Shown: positions 43,234 through 50,933 of the stretch, in pieces
Layout: each line of letters starts with the position of its first letter
Position numbering within the stretch: position 1 is the first letter of the stretch
DNA from: Haloarcula sp. CBA1127
Lineage (GTDB): Archaea; Halobacteriota; Halobacteria; Halobacteriales; Haloarculaceae
Assembly (NCBI RefSeq): GCF_001485575.1
Contig: NZ_BCNB01000006.1
Coordinates: 1,116,001-1,180,000, forward strand
Reading direction: 5' to 3'
DNA length: 64,000 nt
The notes under the pieces: model-generated
What the model was told of the DNA's origin: nothing
The model's database searches: none
The model's input: only the letters and a program-made list of their open reading frames with translations
Translations under genes and position numbers: made by a program

Positions 43234-44187
43234 TTAGTCATAGCGGATTCGTGGGTCTAACAGCGCGTACACAATGTCTGCGAGCAGGTTCGCCAAGATG
43301 ATCGTCACACCGGTAAACAGCGTAATCGCCATAATGAGGTCGACTTCGCGGCCGGAGATCGCCTTGACGAAGGCTCGCCCCAGACCGGGCCAGGCGAACA
43401 CCGATTCGACGACGACAGCGCCGGCGAAGATACTCGCCGTCAGGAACGCGGCGATAGTGGTCACCGAGATGAGCGAGTTCCGCAGGACGTGTTTCAACAC
43501 GACCGTCCGCTCGGGCAGCCCCTTCGCCCGGGCTGCCGTGACGTACTCCTTGTTCATCTCCTCGGCCATCGACGATCGCATCACCCGCATCAGCGTGGCC
43601 GACGACGCCGTCCCGATGGTGACGCCCGGGAGAACGAGATATTTCAGCATTGCCGGCGAGAACAGCGGTTTGTTCGGAGCTAGCACTGGCCATAGGTCGA
43701 GCCAGAGCGCGAATACGAGGATGAGCATCAGGCCGAGCCAGAAGTTCGGCAGCGAGATGCCCGACAGTGCGAACACCCGCGAGAGGTCGTCGCCCAGCGT
43801 GTCCTTGTTCACGGCGGCGTAGATGCCGGTCGGAATCGCGATGAGCAGGGCAATAACCCAGCCGAACAGGCCCAGTGCGATAGTCTGTGGTAACCGGTCC
43901 ATGATGTACGGACCGACCGGCTGGTCGACGTTGATGACCGTCCCGAAATCGCCCTGGAGGACGTTGGTTATCCAGGTGAGGTACTGCTGCCAGACCGGCC
44001 CGTCGAGCCCGTATCTGGCGCGAATCGCCGCCTCCTCGGCGGCCGAAATCTGAGGATTTAGCGCCACTAACTGGTCGATCGGGTCCCCTGGCGTCAGGTG
44101 GACCATCGCGAAGGTGAACATCGAGACTCCGAACAGTATCGGGATGGTCGTGAGCACCCGGACTGCGATGAAGCGTCTGAGGCCCAT
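43234..44187 (-). CDS. dppB: Dipeptide/oligopeptide ABC importer permease, DppB type
   Basis: A 317-residue permease with six helices, starting RRFIAVRVLTTIPILFGVSM and containing MVHLTPGDP (about residues 29-37), the hallmark of DppB/OppB. The EAA loop AARAKGLPERTVVLKHVLRN lies at about residues 210-229. It pairs with DppC. The gene follows the binding-protein gene by three bases, so all five genes appear to form one operon read leftward from about 46150. Confidence 0.92.
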   Translation of the reverse strand: MGLRRFIAVRVLTTIPILFGVSMFTFAMVHLTPGDPIDQLVALNPQISAAEEAAIRARYGLDGPVWQQYLTWITNVLQGDFGTVINVDQPVGPYIMDRLPQTIALGLFGWVIALLIAIPTGIYAAVNKDTLGDDLSRVFALSGISLPNFWLGLMLILVFALWLDLWPVLAPNKPLFSPAMLKYLVLPGVTIGTASSATLMRVMRSSMAEEMNKEYVTAARAKGLPERTVVLKHVLRNSLISVTTIAAFLTASIFAGAVVVESVFAWPGLGRAFVKAISGREVDLIMAITLFTGVTIILANLLADIVYALLDPRIRYD

Positions 44188-44190
44188 GGA

Positions 44191-46140
44191 TTACTCCCGG
44201 TTCAGATAGGCGACCTGCTGGTCTTCTGGGGCGTGGAGGCCGTAGGGCAGGATGCTGCTGGAGAACGTGTACGTGTTGTAGCCGACGTACTCCGTCGACA
44301 GCGCCGTCACGTTCGTCCCGAAGACAGTGTAGCTGTTCGGGGCCTGCTCGATAAGTCCCTGCCACACCTTGTCGTACTGCTCGCCCCGGAACTGTGAGTC
44401 TTCGACGGCTTCGACGGAGAACCGTGCCTCCGTCGCGACTTCGTCCAGTTCCGGTGTGTCAATCCGGTTGAAGTTACAGCACTGGCCGAAGTTGTCGATG
44501 GAGTTGACGGCGTCGTAGAAACTGCCGGGGTTGAACGTCCCCGAGAGGCCGATGAGGACGATGTTGCCCTGCTTGTAGTACTCGGAGCCGAGGATGCGCT
44601 GGATGAATGTTGTGAACTCGAAGTCCTCGACGCTGATGTCGAAAAACTCCGTGTTGCTCAGCACCTGCGCTATGAGTTCGGCCTCGCGCAGGCGGTCGTC
44701 CGTCGCGTTCGTCTCGATTGTGGCTTCGATTGGCGTCTCGACGCCGAGGTCGTCGACGGCCTCCTGCAGCAGTTCGGTCGCCGCCTCGGTGTTCTGCTCG
44801 GTCTGTGGGCGCAGTTCCTCGGTGAGTGCTTCGTAGTCCACCGTCCCCGCTTTGGCGGCCATTTCAGGCAGCGGCGTGTAGGCCGGATTCCGATACCCGT
44901 TGTAGATGTTCTCGGCGATCTGGGCACGGGGAATCAGCTGATTGACGCCCCGGCGGATGCGCGGGTCGCCCCACGGTGACTGGGTGACGGGGTACTGGAG
45001 GAAGTTGTACGCGCCGGCGTTTGTCACGCTGAGCCGGAAGTCCTCGGCACTCCGGTACTCGCCGTACGTGCCGGTGTTGAGCCCGTACGTGAGGTCGATT
45101 TCGCCGTTGTTGAGCGCCGCGGCACGGGTCGCGTTGTCCTGGACGATGGCGACCACGACTTCGTCGACGACCGGGCTCGTCGGGAACCCGTCCGGGCCGT
45201 CCCACCACTCCAGCGCGTCGAGGCCGAGGTCGTCGACCCAGTAGTCGTCGAACGAACTGAACTCGGCGCGTTCCTCGGTCTCGTAGGACTCGAACTGGAA
45301 CGGGCCCGTCCCGATTGGGGTGTGGTCGTTGCGCGGGTCCGCGCCCGTGTCGGGGTACTCCTCGATGTGCTCCATCGGGTAGACGTAGGACACGAGCTGA
45401 TTGTCGGCCTCGGCGTCGGGTTTCTGCCCGTAGATGTTGACCGTGTAGTCATCGACCGCCTCGGCGTAGAGGAACGAATCGAACGTCTGGGCCGAAATCG
45501 AGGAGTTCTCCAGTACCTCGTAGGACCGGGCGACGTTCTCGGCGGTCATCTCCTCCCCGTTGTGGAAGGTGACGCCCTCGTGGAGTTCGGCCTGGTACTG
45601 TATCCCGTAGGTGCCGTCTTCGACGGCGTCGGGGGCCTCGTTGACGGTCAGAACTTCGCCGGCGTCCGTATTCCGGATGATTATCTGCTCGTCGGCGACG
45701 AGGTTTCCGTCGTCGTCCGTGTCCGCTGACACCATGTACGGTTCGTAGTCACCGTCTTCCACTTCCTGGACGTCAACCCGCTCCCACGACTTCGCGAGCC
45801 AGGGGTAGACGGTCCCCGCGGCGTCCTGCGTGATGATTTGCTCGTAGACGAGCTCCTGAACGTTCCCGGCCGGCGCGCTGGTGCTGTAGGACGGGTCAAA
45901 GGAGTCGATTCCGGCACCGAGGCCGAACCGGAGGGTCCCCCCTTCCTGAATCTCGTCGACATCGACGTCGACGCGCTCACGGACCGGGTCGGGGGCCCCA
46001 CCGCCGCCTCCGCTACTGGCTCCGTCGTTGGTACCGGTGTTACAGCCGGCGAGTGCGGTCAGTGTGGCGGCACCCGTAGTCTGAAGCATCCGTCGTCGCG
46101 ATACTGTCGGCGTTCCGCTGGCATCTACATCTTGAGACAT
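44191..46140 (-). CDS. dppA: Peptide/nickel-type ABC substrate-binding lipoprotein
   Basis: A 649-residue extracellular binding protein of the DppA/OppA family (SBP class C). A Tat signal (SRRRMLQTTGAATLTALAGC, twin arginines near residues 15-16) ends in a lipobox, as is usual for haloarchaea. The mature domain has GGTLRFGLGAGIDSFDPSYS and HEGVTFHNGEEMTAENV motifs typical of the family. It captures the ligand for the DppBCDF transporter. The ATG at 46140 is chosen over GTG 46146. The ligand could be peptides, but also nickel or other solutes. Confidence 0.9.
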   Translation of the reverse strand: MSQDVDASGTPTVSRRRMLQTTGAATLTALAGCNTGTNDGASSGGGGGAPDPVRERVDVDVDEIQEGGTLRFGLGAGIDSFDPSYSTSAPAGNVQELVYEQIITQDAAGTVYPWLAKSWERVDVQEVEDGDYEPYMVSADTDDDGNLVADEQIIIRNTDAGEVLTVNEAPDAVEDGTYGIQYQAELHEGVTFHNGEEMTAENVARSYEVLENSSISAQTFDSFLYAEAVDDYTVNIYGQKPDAEADNQLVSYVYPMEHIEEYPDTGADPRNDHTPIGTGPFQFESYETEERAEFSSFDDYWVDDLGLDALEWWDGPDGFPTSPVVDEVVVAIVQDNATRAAALNNGEIDLTYGLNTGTYGEYRSAEDFRLSVTNAGAYNFLQYPVTQSPWGDPRIRRGVNQLIPRAQIAENIYNGYRNPAYTPLPEMAAKAGTVDYEALTEELRPQTEQNTEAATELLQEAVDDLGVETPIEATIETNATDDRLREAELIAQVLSNTEFFDISVEDFEFTTFIQRILGSEYYKQGNIVLIGLSGTFNPGSFYDAVNSIDNFGQCCNFNRIDTPELDEVATEARFSVEAVEDSQFRGEQYDKVWQGLIEQAPNSYTVFGTNVTALSTEYVGYNTYTFSSSILPYGLHAPEDQQVAYLNRE

Positions 46141-46330
46141 GAACACATCCCTCGAAGGGTAAGATATGTGTTATTGTTGGACATACTTATAGTGTAAGCA
46201 CGATTTCATGAACTGCGACAGAAAACCCCGTTACAACGCTATTACACCGTCTATGAGTTTCTTATTGCTTCCTGACGGAGGCGGGAATGGCTTCAGTTGA
46301 ACAGTCGCCCATGGCACAATCGATAAGATC

Positions 46331-48013
46331 ATGGATAGTCAAGGAACAATCATGATATACTCAACGGGGCCGCTGCTGACAGTCGACCTGTCAGCGGGTG
46401 AGACCAACACGGAGGAGATCGACGGCGTCCTCGAACAGTACCTCGGTGGTCGCGGCGTCGGGACACGGCTCGCCCACGAGCGGATTCCGTTCGACGTTGA
46501 CCCGCTCGGATCGGAGAACCGACTGGTGTTCTCGACGGGGCCGATGCAGGCCGCCCAGATGAGCTTCACCGGCCGGATGAACTGCACCGGCGTCTCGCCG
46601 CTGACTGACGGGCTGCTCTCCTCGAACGCTGGCGGGTTCATGTCCAGGAACTTCGCCGATACCGGGTACAGCGCTGTCGAACTCTCCGGCGAGAGCGACG
46701 AACTCGTTATGGTCCACGTGCGGGACGACGGCGTCGAGTTCGAGGCCGTCCCCGACCTCGCCGGCGCGACCGTTCCCGAGACGCTGGAGTACTTTGACGC
46801 CGAACACGGTATCGAGGCCGACCAGACGGCTGTTATCGGCCCGGCCGGCGAGAACCGGGTTCGGTTCGCGTCCATCATGACGAGCGGGGAGCGGGCGTTC
46901 GGCCGCGGCGGCCTCGGCGCGGTCATGGGCGCGAAAAACGTCAAGGTACTCACGTTCGCGGGCGACTCCTCACCGGATATCGAGATTCCGGCGATGCAGA
47001 TGGATGTCCACCGTGAGGCCGCAACAGCGGACCACATCATGAAACGGCAGGGAACCGTCTCGGTGATGGACCTGGCAAACGAGGTCGACGGGCTCCCGTC
47101 CTACTACTTCTCCGAGCAGTCCTTCGCGGGCGTAGAGGGAATCAACGGCGACGCCGTCGAATCGAAGAAGTACAAGAAGGGGACCTGCTCTGCGTGCGCC
47201 TTCGCCTGCAAGCTCCCGACGCGGGACACGGAGCGCGGCGTCGAGACCGAAGGCCCCGAGTTCGAGGTGGCGATGGCCTTCGGCTCGAATTCCGGCGTCG
47301 ACGACATCGTGGACGTGATGCAGTCCAACGAACTCTGTGACCGCCTTGGGATGGACGCCATCTCCGCCGGCAACACTGTCGCTGCGTATCTCGCCAGCGA
47401 GGACGCGTTTGGCGATACCGAGTTGATTCACGAGACTGTCGAGAAAATCGCCCACCGCGACGGTATCGGCGACACGCTGGCGGAAGGCATCGACCGCTGT
47501 CACGACGACCTCGACGTCGAGAACTGGACGGTCAAGGGGATGGACTTCGCGGCTCACGAGGGCCGTGTCCTTCACGGGCAGGGGCTCTCCTACGCCGTCG
47601 CCAACCGCGGCGCTGACCACATGTACGCGACGTTTTACTCCGTCGAGTACCCGCTCGTCCCCGACGATCAGGCGGTTGCTCCGGAGGGGACACTCGGGAA
47701 AGCCGACGTGCTGGTCGAGCGGGAGAACCTAATGGCGCTGAACGACAGCGGCGTCGTCTGCAAGTTCTCGCGGGACTTCATGACGCCCGAGCGCTACGAA
47801 CAGCTCTTCGATGCCGACTTCGAGGCCCTGATGGCCGTTGGCGCTCGCACCGTGACGCTCGAACGCCACTTCAACAACCAGCGCGGCTTCGACCGGGCGG
47901 ACGACGCGCTCCCCTACGAACTCCCGTCGTTCGAGGCAGCGCTCGACGAATACTACGACGCGCGCGGCTGGGCCGACGACGGCACGGTCCCCGAGAGTAC
48001 AGTACCGGTCTGA
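46331..48013 (+). CDS. Aldehyde ferredoxin oxidoreductase, tungsten enzyme (copy 2)
   Basis: A 560-residue AOR-family enzyme, shorter than copy 1 and only distantly alike. Cluster cysteines are C286, C289 and C293 (CSACAFAC) and C477 (GVVCKF). Cofactor regions YLGGRGVGTRLAHE and AFGRGGLGAVMGAKNVKVL are present. It oxidises an aldehyde (or a related acyl substrate) with ferredoxin. The gene diverges from the peptide-transport operon, with 190 bases between. ATG 46331 is used; ATG 46352 is equally possible and would start at MIYSTGPLL, closer to the family N-terminus. Confidence 0.88.
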   Translation: MDSQGTIMIYSTGPLLTVDLSAGETNTEEIDGVLEQYLGGRGVGTRLAHERIPFDVDPLGSENRLVFSTGPMQAAQMSFTGRMNCTGVSPLTDGLLSSNAGGFMSRNFADTGYSAVELSGESDELVMVHVRDDGVEFEAVPDLAGATVPETLEYFDAEHGIEADQTAVIGPAGENRVRFASIMTSGERAFGRGGLGAVMGAKNVKVLTFAGDSSPDIEIPAMQMDVHREAATADHIMKRQGTVSVMDLANEVDGLPSYYFSEQSFAGVEGINGDAVESKKYKKGTCSACAFACKLPTRDTERGVETEGPEFEVAMAFGSNSGVDDIVDVMQSNELCDRLGMDAISAGNTVAAYLASEDAFGDTELIHETVEKIAHRDGIGDTLAEGIDRCHDDLDVENWTVKGMDFAAHEGRVLHGQGLSYAVANRGADHMYATFYSVEYPLVPDDQAVAPEGTLGKADVLVERENLMALNDSGVVCKFSRDFMTPERYEQLFDADFEALMAVGARTVTLERHFNNQRGFDRADDALPYELPSFEAALDEYYDARGWADDGTVPESTVPV

Positions 48014-48233
48014 TTCTCGCCCCGGAATCCTCTCCGAGAGCTACATGGCTCCGTCCACACACTGACAGCGGCCCGGACGGTCCACTGCCCTCTCCTCGAC
48101 GGCGAATGCTGTCCGGTGTGAATAAAACCGAGTCCCGGTCAGTACCGGGACAATGCCGACAGTTGCGATCCGGATACGAACGGGCGCTCAGAACGGCGGG
48201 CTGTAATCCTCGTACCTTGACCGATACGCTCTC

Positions 48234-48656
48234 TCACGCAGTGTCTCCATCGGAAGTCGCCGAATTCGAGTCGGCAACTCCCCGTGTACCTTCCGTCCCG
48301 GCGTCACAGGGGAGTGTGGCCGCCAGTCGCTCGGCGACCATCGGACTGACCAGACCGGCCAGTTCCATCGCCTCCGTCTCGTGGTCGTCGAGATCTAGCA
48401 CCCCCCGGAAGAACCACGAGACGGTCACGTACGCCTCGTGTAGCTCCGCGGCTTCCTGACGTCCTGATTCAGTTAGCGTCACCCCATCGTAGGGTTCGTA
48501 GGAGACGAGACCGTCTTCGGCGAGTCGCTGACACATCTCCGTCACCGCCGCTGGAGACCGATCGAGCATCTCCCCCAACTCTCCCGGTGCGACCGGCGGG
48601 TCGTCCCGATGCTGTGCGATGTAGATCGCCAGCAGATACTCCGGTGCCGTTCTCAT
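48234..48656 (-). CDS. DtxR/MntR-type metalloregulator with degenerate metal site
   Basis: A 140-residue regulator with an N-terminal winged helix (about residues 1-60; GELGEMLDRSPAAVTEMCQRLAED recognition region) and the start of the dimerisation domain. Family members bind DNA at TTAGG-type palindromes when loaded with Fe or Mn. In DtxR the ligands include Cys102, Glu105 and His106; the matching stretch here is EAMELAGLVS, so Glu and His are replaced by Ala and Gly. It may sense differently. The gene overlaps the 49-residue ORF by four bases, and two TTAGG-N4-CCTAA sites flank the promoter of the unit. Confidence 0.82.
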   Translation of the reverse strand: MRTAPEYLLAIYIAQHRDDPPVAPGELGEMLDRSPAAVTEMCQRLAEDGLVSYEPYDGVTLTESGRQEAAELHEAYVTVSWFFRGVLDLDDHETEAMELAGLVSPMVAERLAATLPCDAGTEGTRGVADSNSATSDGDTA

Positions 48657-48802
48657 CGCTCCGCCGAATCCGTCCCGTCCCCGCCGCTTGCTGCGGGCGT
48701 ACCGGCCGTCGATTCCCCTGTCGACCGCTCATCGGTCCCAAAGACCACCGCGTAGGCCCAAGCCCACAGTCGAGCGCGCGACCGTTGCGGGCGTTTATCC
48801 AT
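48653..48802 (-). CDS. 49-residue ORF upstream of the metalloregulator
   Basis: A small ORF with a basic N-terminus, a short hydrophobic-aromatic stretch RLWAWAYAVVFG (about residues 11-22) and a disordered Gly/Ser/Thr tail. Its stop overlaps the ATG of the DtxR-type gene (four bases), which makes translation plausible. It could be a small membrane-associated partner. No family recognised. Its ATG overlaps the TAA of the frame that begins at 49046. Confidence 0.45.
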   Translation of the reverse strand: MDKRPQRSRARLWAWAYAVVFGTDERSTGESTAGTPAASGGDGTDSAER

Positions 48803-49046
48803 CGTCCGGCCCCCCCGATATCCCGCTGTCGCCACTCATCAGGCAGACGCCCCCCGATAGTGTCGACAGAGCACGGGCGGTCGAGCAACTGCTCGCCGTT
48901 GGGACCTCGGGAGATGGCCCACGGTGCACACCGCCACCATGCGGAAGGTGCCGATGTAGTCCTCGACGATACGAAACCGTTCGCCATCGATCCCTCCGGG
49001 GGTCTTTCCCCGTTTGTGCCCTGCACACAGTACCGTCGTCTGCCAT
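48795..49046 (-). pseudogene. Possible frameshifted first gene of the metalloregulator operon
   Basis: The ATG at 49046 sits about 25 bases after a TATA box, as expected for a leaderless gene, and the frame from it is open to 48795. But in the middle (about 49030-48910) the coding signal moves to another frame without its own start, reading LCAGHKRGKTPGG, then DGERFRIVEDYIGTFRMVA and VCTVGHL, with strong GC3. After that the coding frame is ambiguous. The parts look like one gene damaged by indels, or sequence errors. Product unknown. Confidence 0.3.
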
Positions 49047-49051
49047 ATATT

Positions 49052-49065
49052 TTAGGCCCGCCTAA
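49052..49065. promoter_or_regulatory. DtxR-type operator 1
   Basis: TTAGG-CCCG-CCTAA lies between the TATA box and the predicted leaderless start at 49046 on the minus strand. Binding here would block transcription start of the operon containing the DtxR-type gene, suggesting autoregulation. Confidence 0.6.
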
Positions 49066-49067
49066 TA

Positions 49068-49075
49068 ATATAAAA
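49068..49075 (-). promoter_or_regulatory. TATA box of the metalloregulator operon
   Basis: On the minus strand this reads TTTTATAT and is centred about 25 bases before the ATG at 49046. It lies between the two operator palindromes. Confidence 0.55.
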
Positions 49076-49086
49076 CGTCTGCGGTT

Positions 49087-49100
49087 TTAGGGCTACCTAA
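49087..49100. promoter_or_regulatory. DtxR-type operator 2
   Basis: TTAGG-GCTA-CCTAA has the same half-sites and spacer length as operator 1 and is 35 bases away centre to centre, upstream of the TATA box, over the BRE region or an upstream site. Confidence 0.55.
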
Positions 49101-49344
49101 TCCAGTCTACGAAGTCGGCAAACGGGACAGTCGAATCCACAGTCCGGCAAAGCGATCCGTCGCGTGGCACTCGGCCCCGTTACCGGGAACACAACTGCCT
49201 CTGTCACCGCTGTTTCGAATCGACCCGGTCAGTACGGTTTGGTCGATTTGATATCGCACTATATGATTTATCGACCTCGCGATGGGCCCAGCTCCGAGTC
49301 GTCTGTGAACAGCCAGAAGAAGGTAATTCGCGGCTAAAACGCCG

Positions 49345-50253
49345 CTACTCAGTAAATTCGGTAATAGAATCGAACGCGTCGGTCGCCAGCCGCTCGGCGA
49401 CCGCGTCTCTGTCCACGTCGCTGATCTCCTGTGGGTATTTTCGCTCGAAGTAACTCACGATGTTCTCGACATCGCGAGTTAGCAGTTCCCGGGCGTTTTC
49501 GTGGTCGGTCGGGACGGCCTGGGGCCAGTCGAAGACGACGACGCCCTCGTTCGTGACGAAGACGTTGTACTCGCTCATGTCTGCGTGGACGTACCCCTCA
49601 CGATAGGCCGTCTGCATCTCCTCGAGCACGAGATCCAGAATCGGCAGTACCTGTTCCGTTTCGAGTTTCGTTCGGGAGAGTTCGACGCCATCTATCTTTT
49701 CCATGACAATCGCATGGCGGTTCGTATCGATGGGCTGTGGAACTGCCACGTCCGGATACAGCGTTTCGAGGGCATCGTACTCCCGCTCGGCGGCCTTCCG
49801 GGCGGTGTAGAGCCAGGAGACGTGGTCGCGATCGGCAGTGTACTCCCGTTCTTTCATCACTTCGCGGAAATTGGTGTACCCTTCGCGGTGGTATTTCAGC
49901 GCTACCGGTTTGTACGACTGAGCCTCGTACACGTCGCTCTCCTTGCCGACACCCAGCGGCGACCCAACTCCTTCGATAGTGTCGCGCTCGGCAAAGGTAT
50001 GCAGCGCAAGCGTATCGTACCCCTCGAAAGTGAGTTTGAACCCCTCGTACTGGATGGTCTTGCGCTCGACCAGCCCCCGGTCCGCACACCGGTCGAGTCG
50101 GTAGTCGACATCTTCCGTCGTCAGCCGGGAGAACTCGGTCAATTTCTCGCGGGCGACGTACTCCGAGAACCGCATCCCCTGTTCGACGCCAGAGAGCAGA
50201 TGGAAGTCCTCGGGTTCCAGCTCCGCCATCACTGAAGCCACGTTCTGGACCAT
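49345..50253 (-). CDS. rio2: RIO2-type serine/threonine protein kinase
   Basis: A 302-residue atypical kinase of the RIO2 family, which acts in maturation of the small ribosomal subunit. The N-terminal winged helix (about residues 10-90) is typical of RIO2. The kinase domain follows with the flexible ATP loop GVGKESDVYEA (about 100-110), Lys in ALKYHREG, the catalytic loop HADMSEYNVFV and the metal-binding VFDWPQA. The start used gives MVQNVASVMAELEPED; a later ATG eight codons in is possible. Confidence 0.93.
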   Translation of the reverse strand: MVQNVASVMAELEPEDFHLLSGVEQGMRFSEYVAREKLTEFSRLTTEDVDYRLDRCADRGLVERKTIQYEGFKLTFEGYDTLALHTFAERDTIEGVGSPLGVGKESDVYEAQSYKPVALKYHREGYTNFREVMKEREYTADRDHVSWLYTARKAAEREYDALETLYPDVAVPQPIDTNRHAIVMEKIDGVELSRTKLETEQVLPILDLVLEEMQTAYREGYVHADMSEYNVFVTNEGVVVFDWPQAVPTDHENARELLTRDVENIVSYFERKYPQEISDVDRDAVAERLATDAFDSITEFTE

Positions 50254-50933
50254 TAGGGTCCTCTACTGGGCCAACTGGTAAAAGGCCGACGCGTTCGGCG
50301 AATGGCCTTGATAAATTATTTATCGCTATACTAAATCCCGCCTCGTTGCTGTTCGGCCTGCAATCGGACTATCGATGTGCCGATCAGTACCGGGCAAGCG
50401 GAGCTGTTCTGTGGGATATCCGGTGCCGATCTTATACGGCCGCCGTACCGAGTACCGTTTCAAGCACAGTTCAGCGTCGCCGTGTTGAGTGGACCAAAAG
50501 ATAGCGCGCTCGTAAGAGGCGCAGGTTCCCTCATGCTGGATATCCCAGTCCAGTATTAACCCACTCCGATACGGACTTGGCTTCGTGTTTCGCGGCCGCA
50601 ACAGTGTCTGAGACAATGTCCTGCCGGGTAGGGAATACTTTAACCCACATCAGTACATGTTCCCATAGCAGTATTATTGGTCGGATATCACTGCTGTACT
50701 ACCGTTTCTGTAGCTCAAACCACGACTGAGTACTCCGTGAATGCGGGCTCTGAACGGTTGCAGTCCTCGTTATATGAACCGTGTCTGGAAGGCATCGCGA
50801 GTAACACATCAGACTGCAAATACAATCCTAACCTCGGTAGCTGTATATGTAATGCGAACGACGGATGCCTTCAGCTCCTTCATATGTTCTAAATTAGTCT
50901 CTACTTTTGGTCACCTGAACACAAACACTCTGT
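50254..50933. other. 680-base low-GC intergenic region
   Basis: Several open frames exist on both strands (for example 50326-50616 minus and 50677-50892 plus), but none has haloarchaeal codon bias, acidic composition or a placed promoter. An AT-rich stretch AAATTATTTATCGC near 50315 probably carries the RIO2 promoter. No tRNA or repeat was recognised. The low GC suggests decayed or acquired DNA. Confidence 0.5.

Noticed and set aside
48469-49026. 185-residue minus-strand frame across the metalloregulator region
   Set aside because: It runs over the better-supported 49-residue ORF and the DtxR-type gene in a different frame and has poor composition in its second half. Only its middle part looked coding, and this is noted in the findings.
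50326-50616. 96-residue minus-strand frame in the low-GC gap
   Set aside because: No codon bias, no recognisable motif and no promoter at the right distance.
50677-50892. 71-residue Cys-rich plus-strand frame
   Set aside because: Cys richness comes from TGT/TGC in AT-rich DNA. GC3 is low and there is no conserved CxxC spacing.
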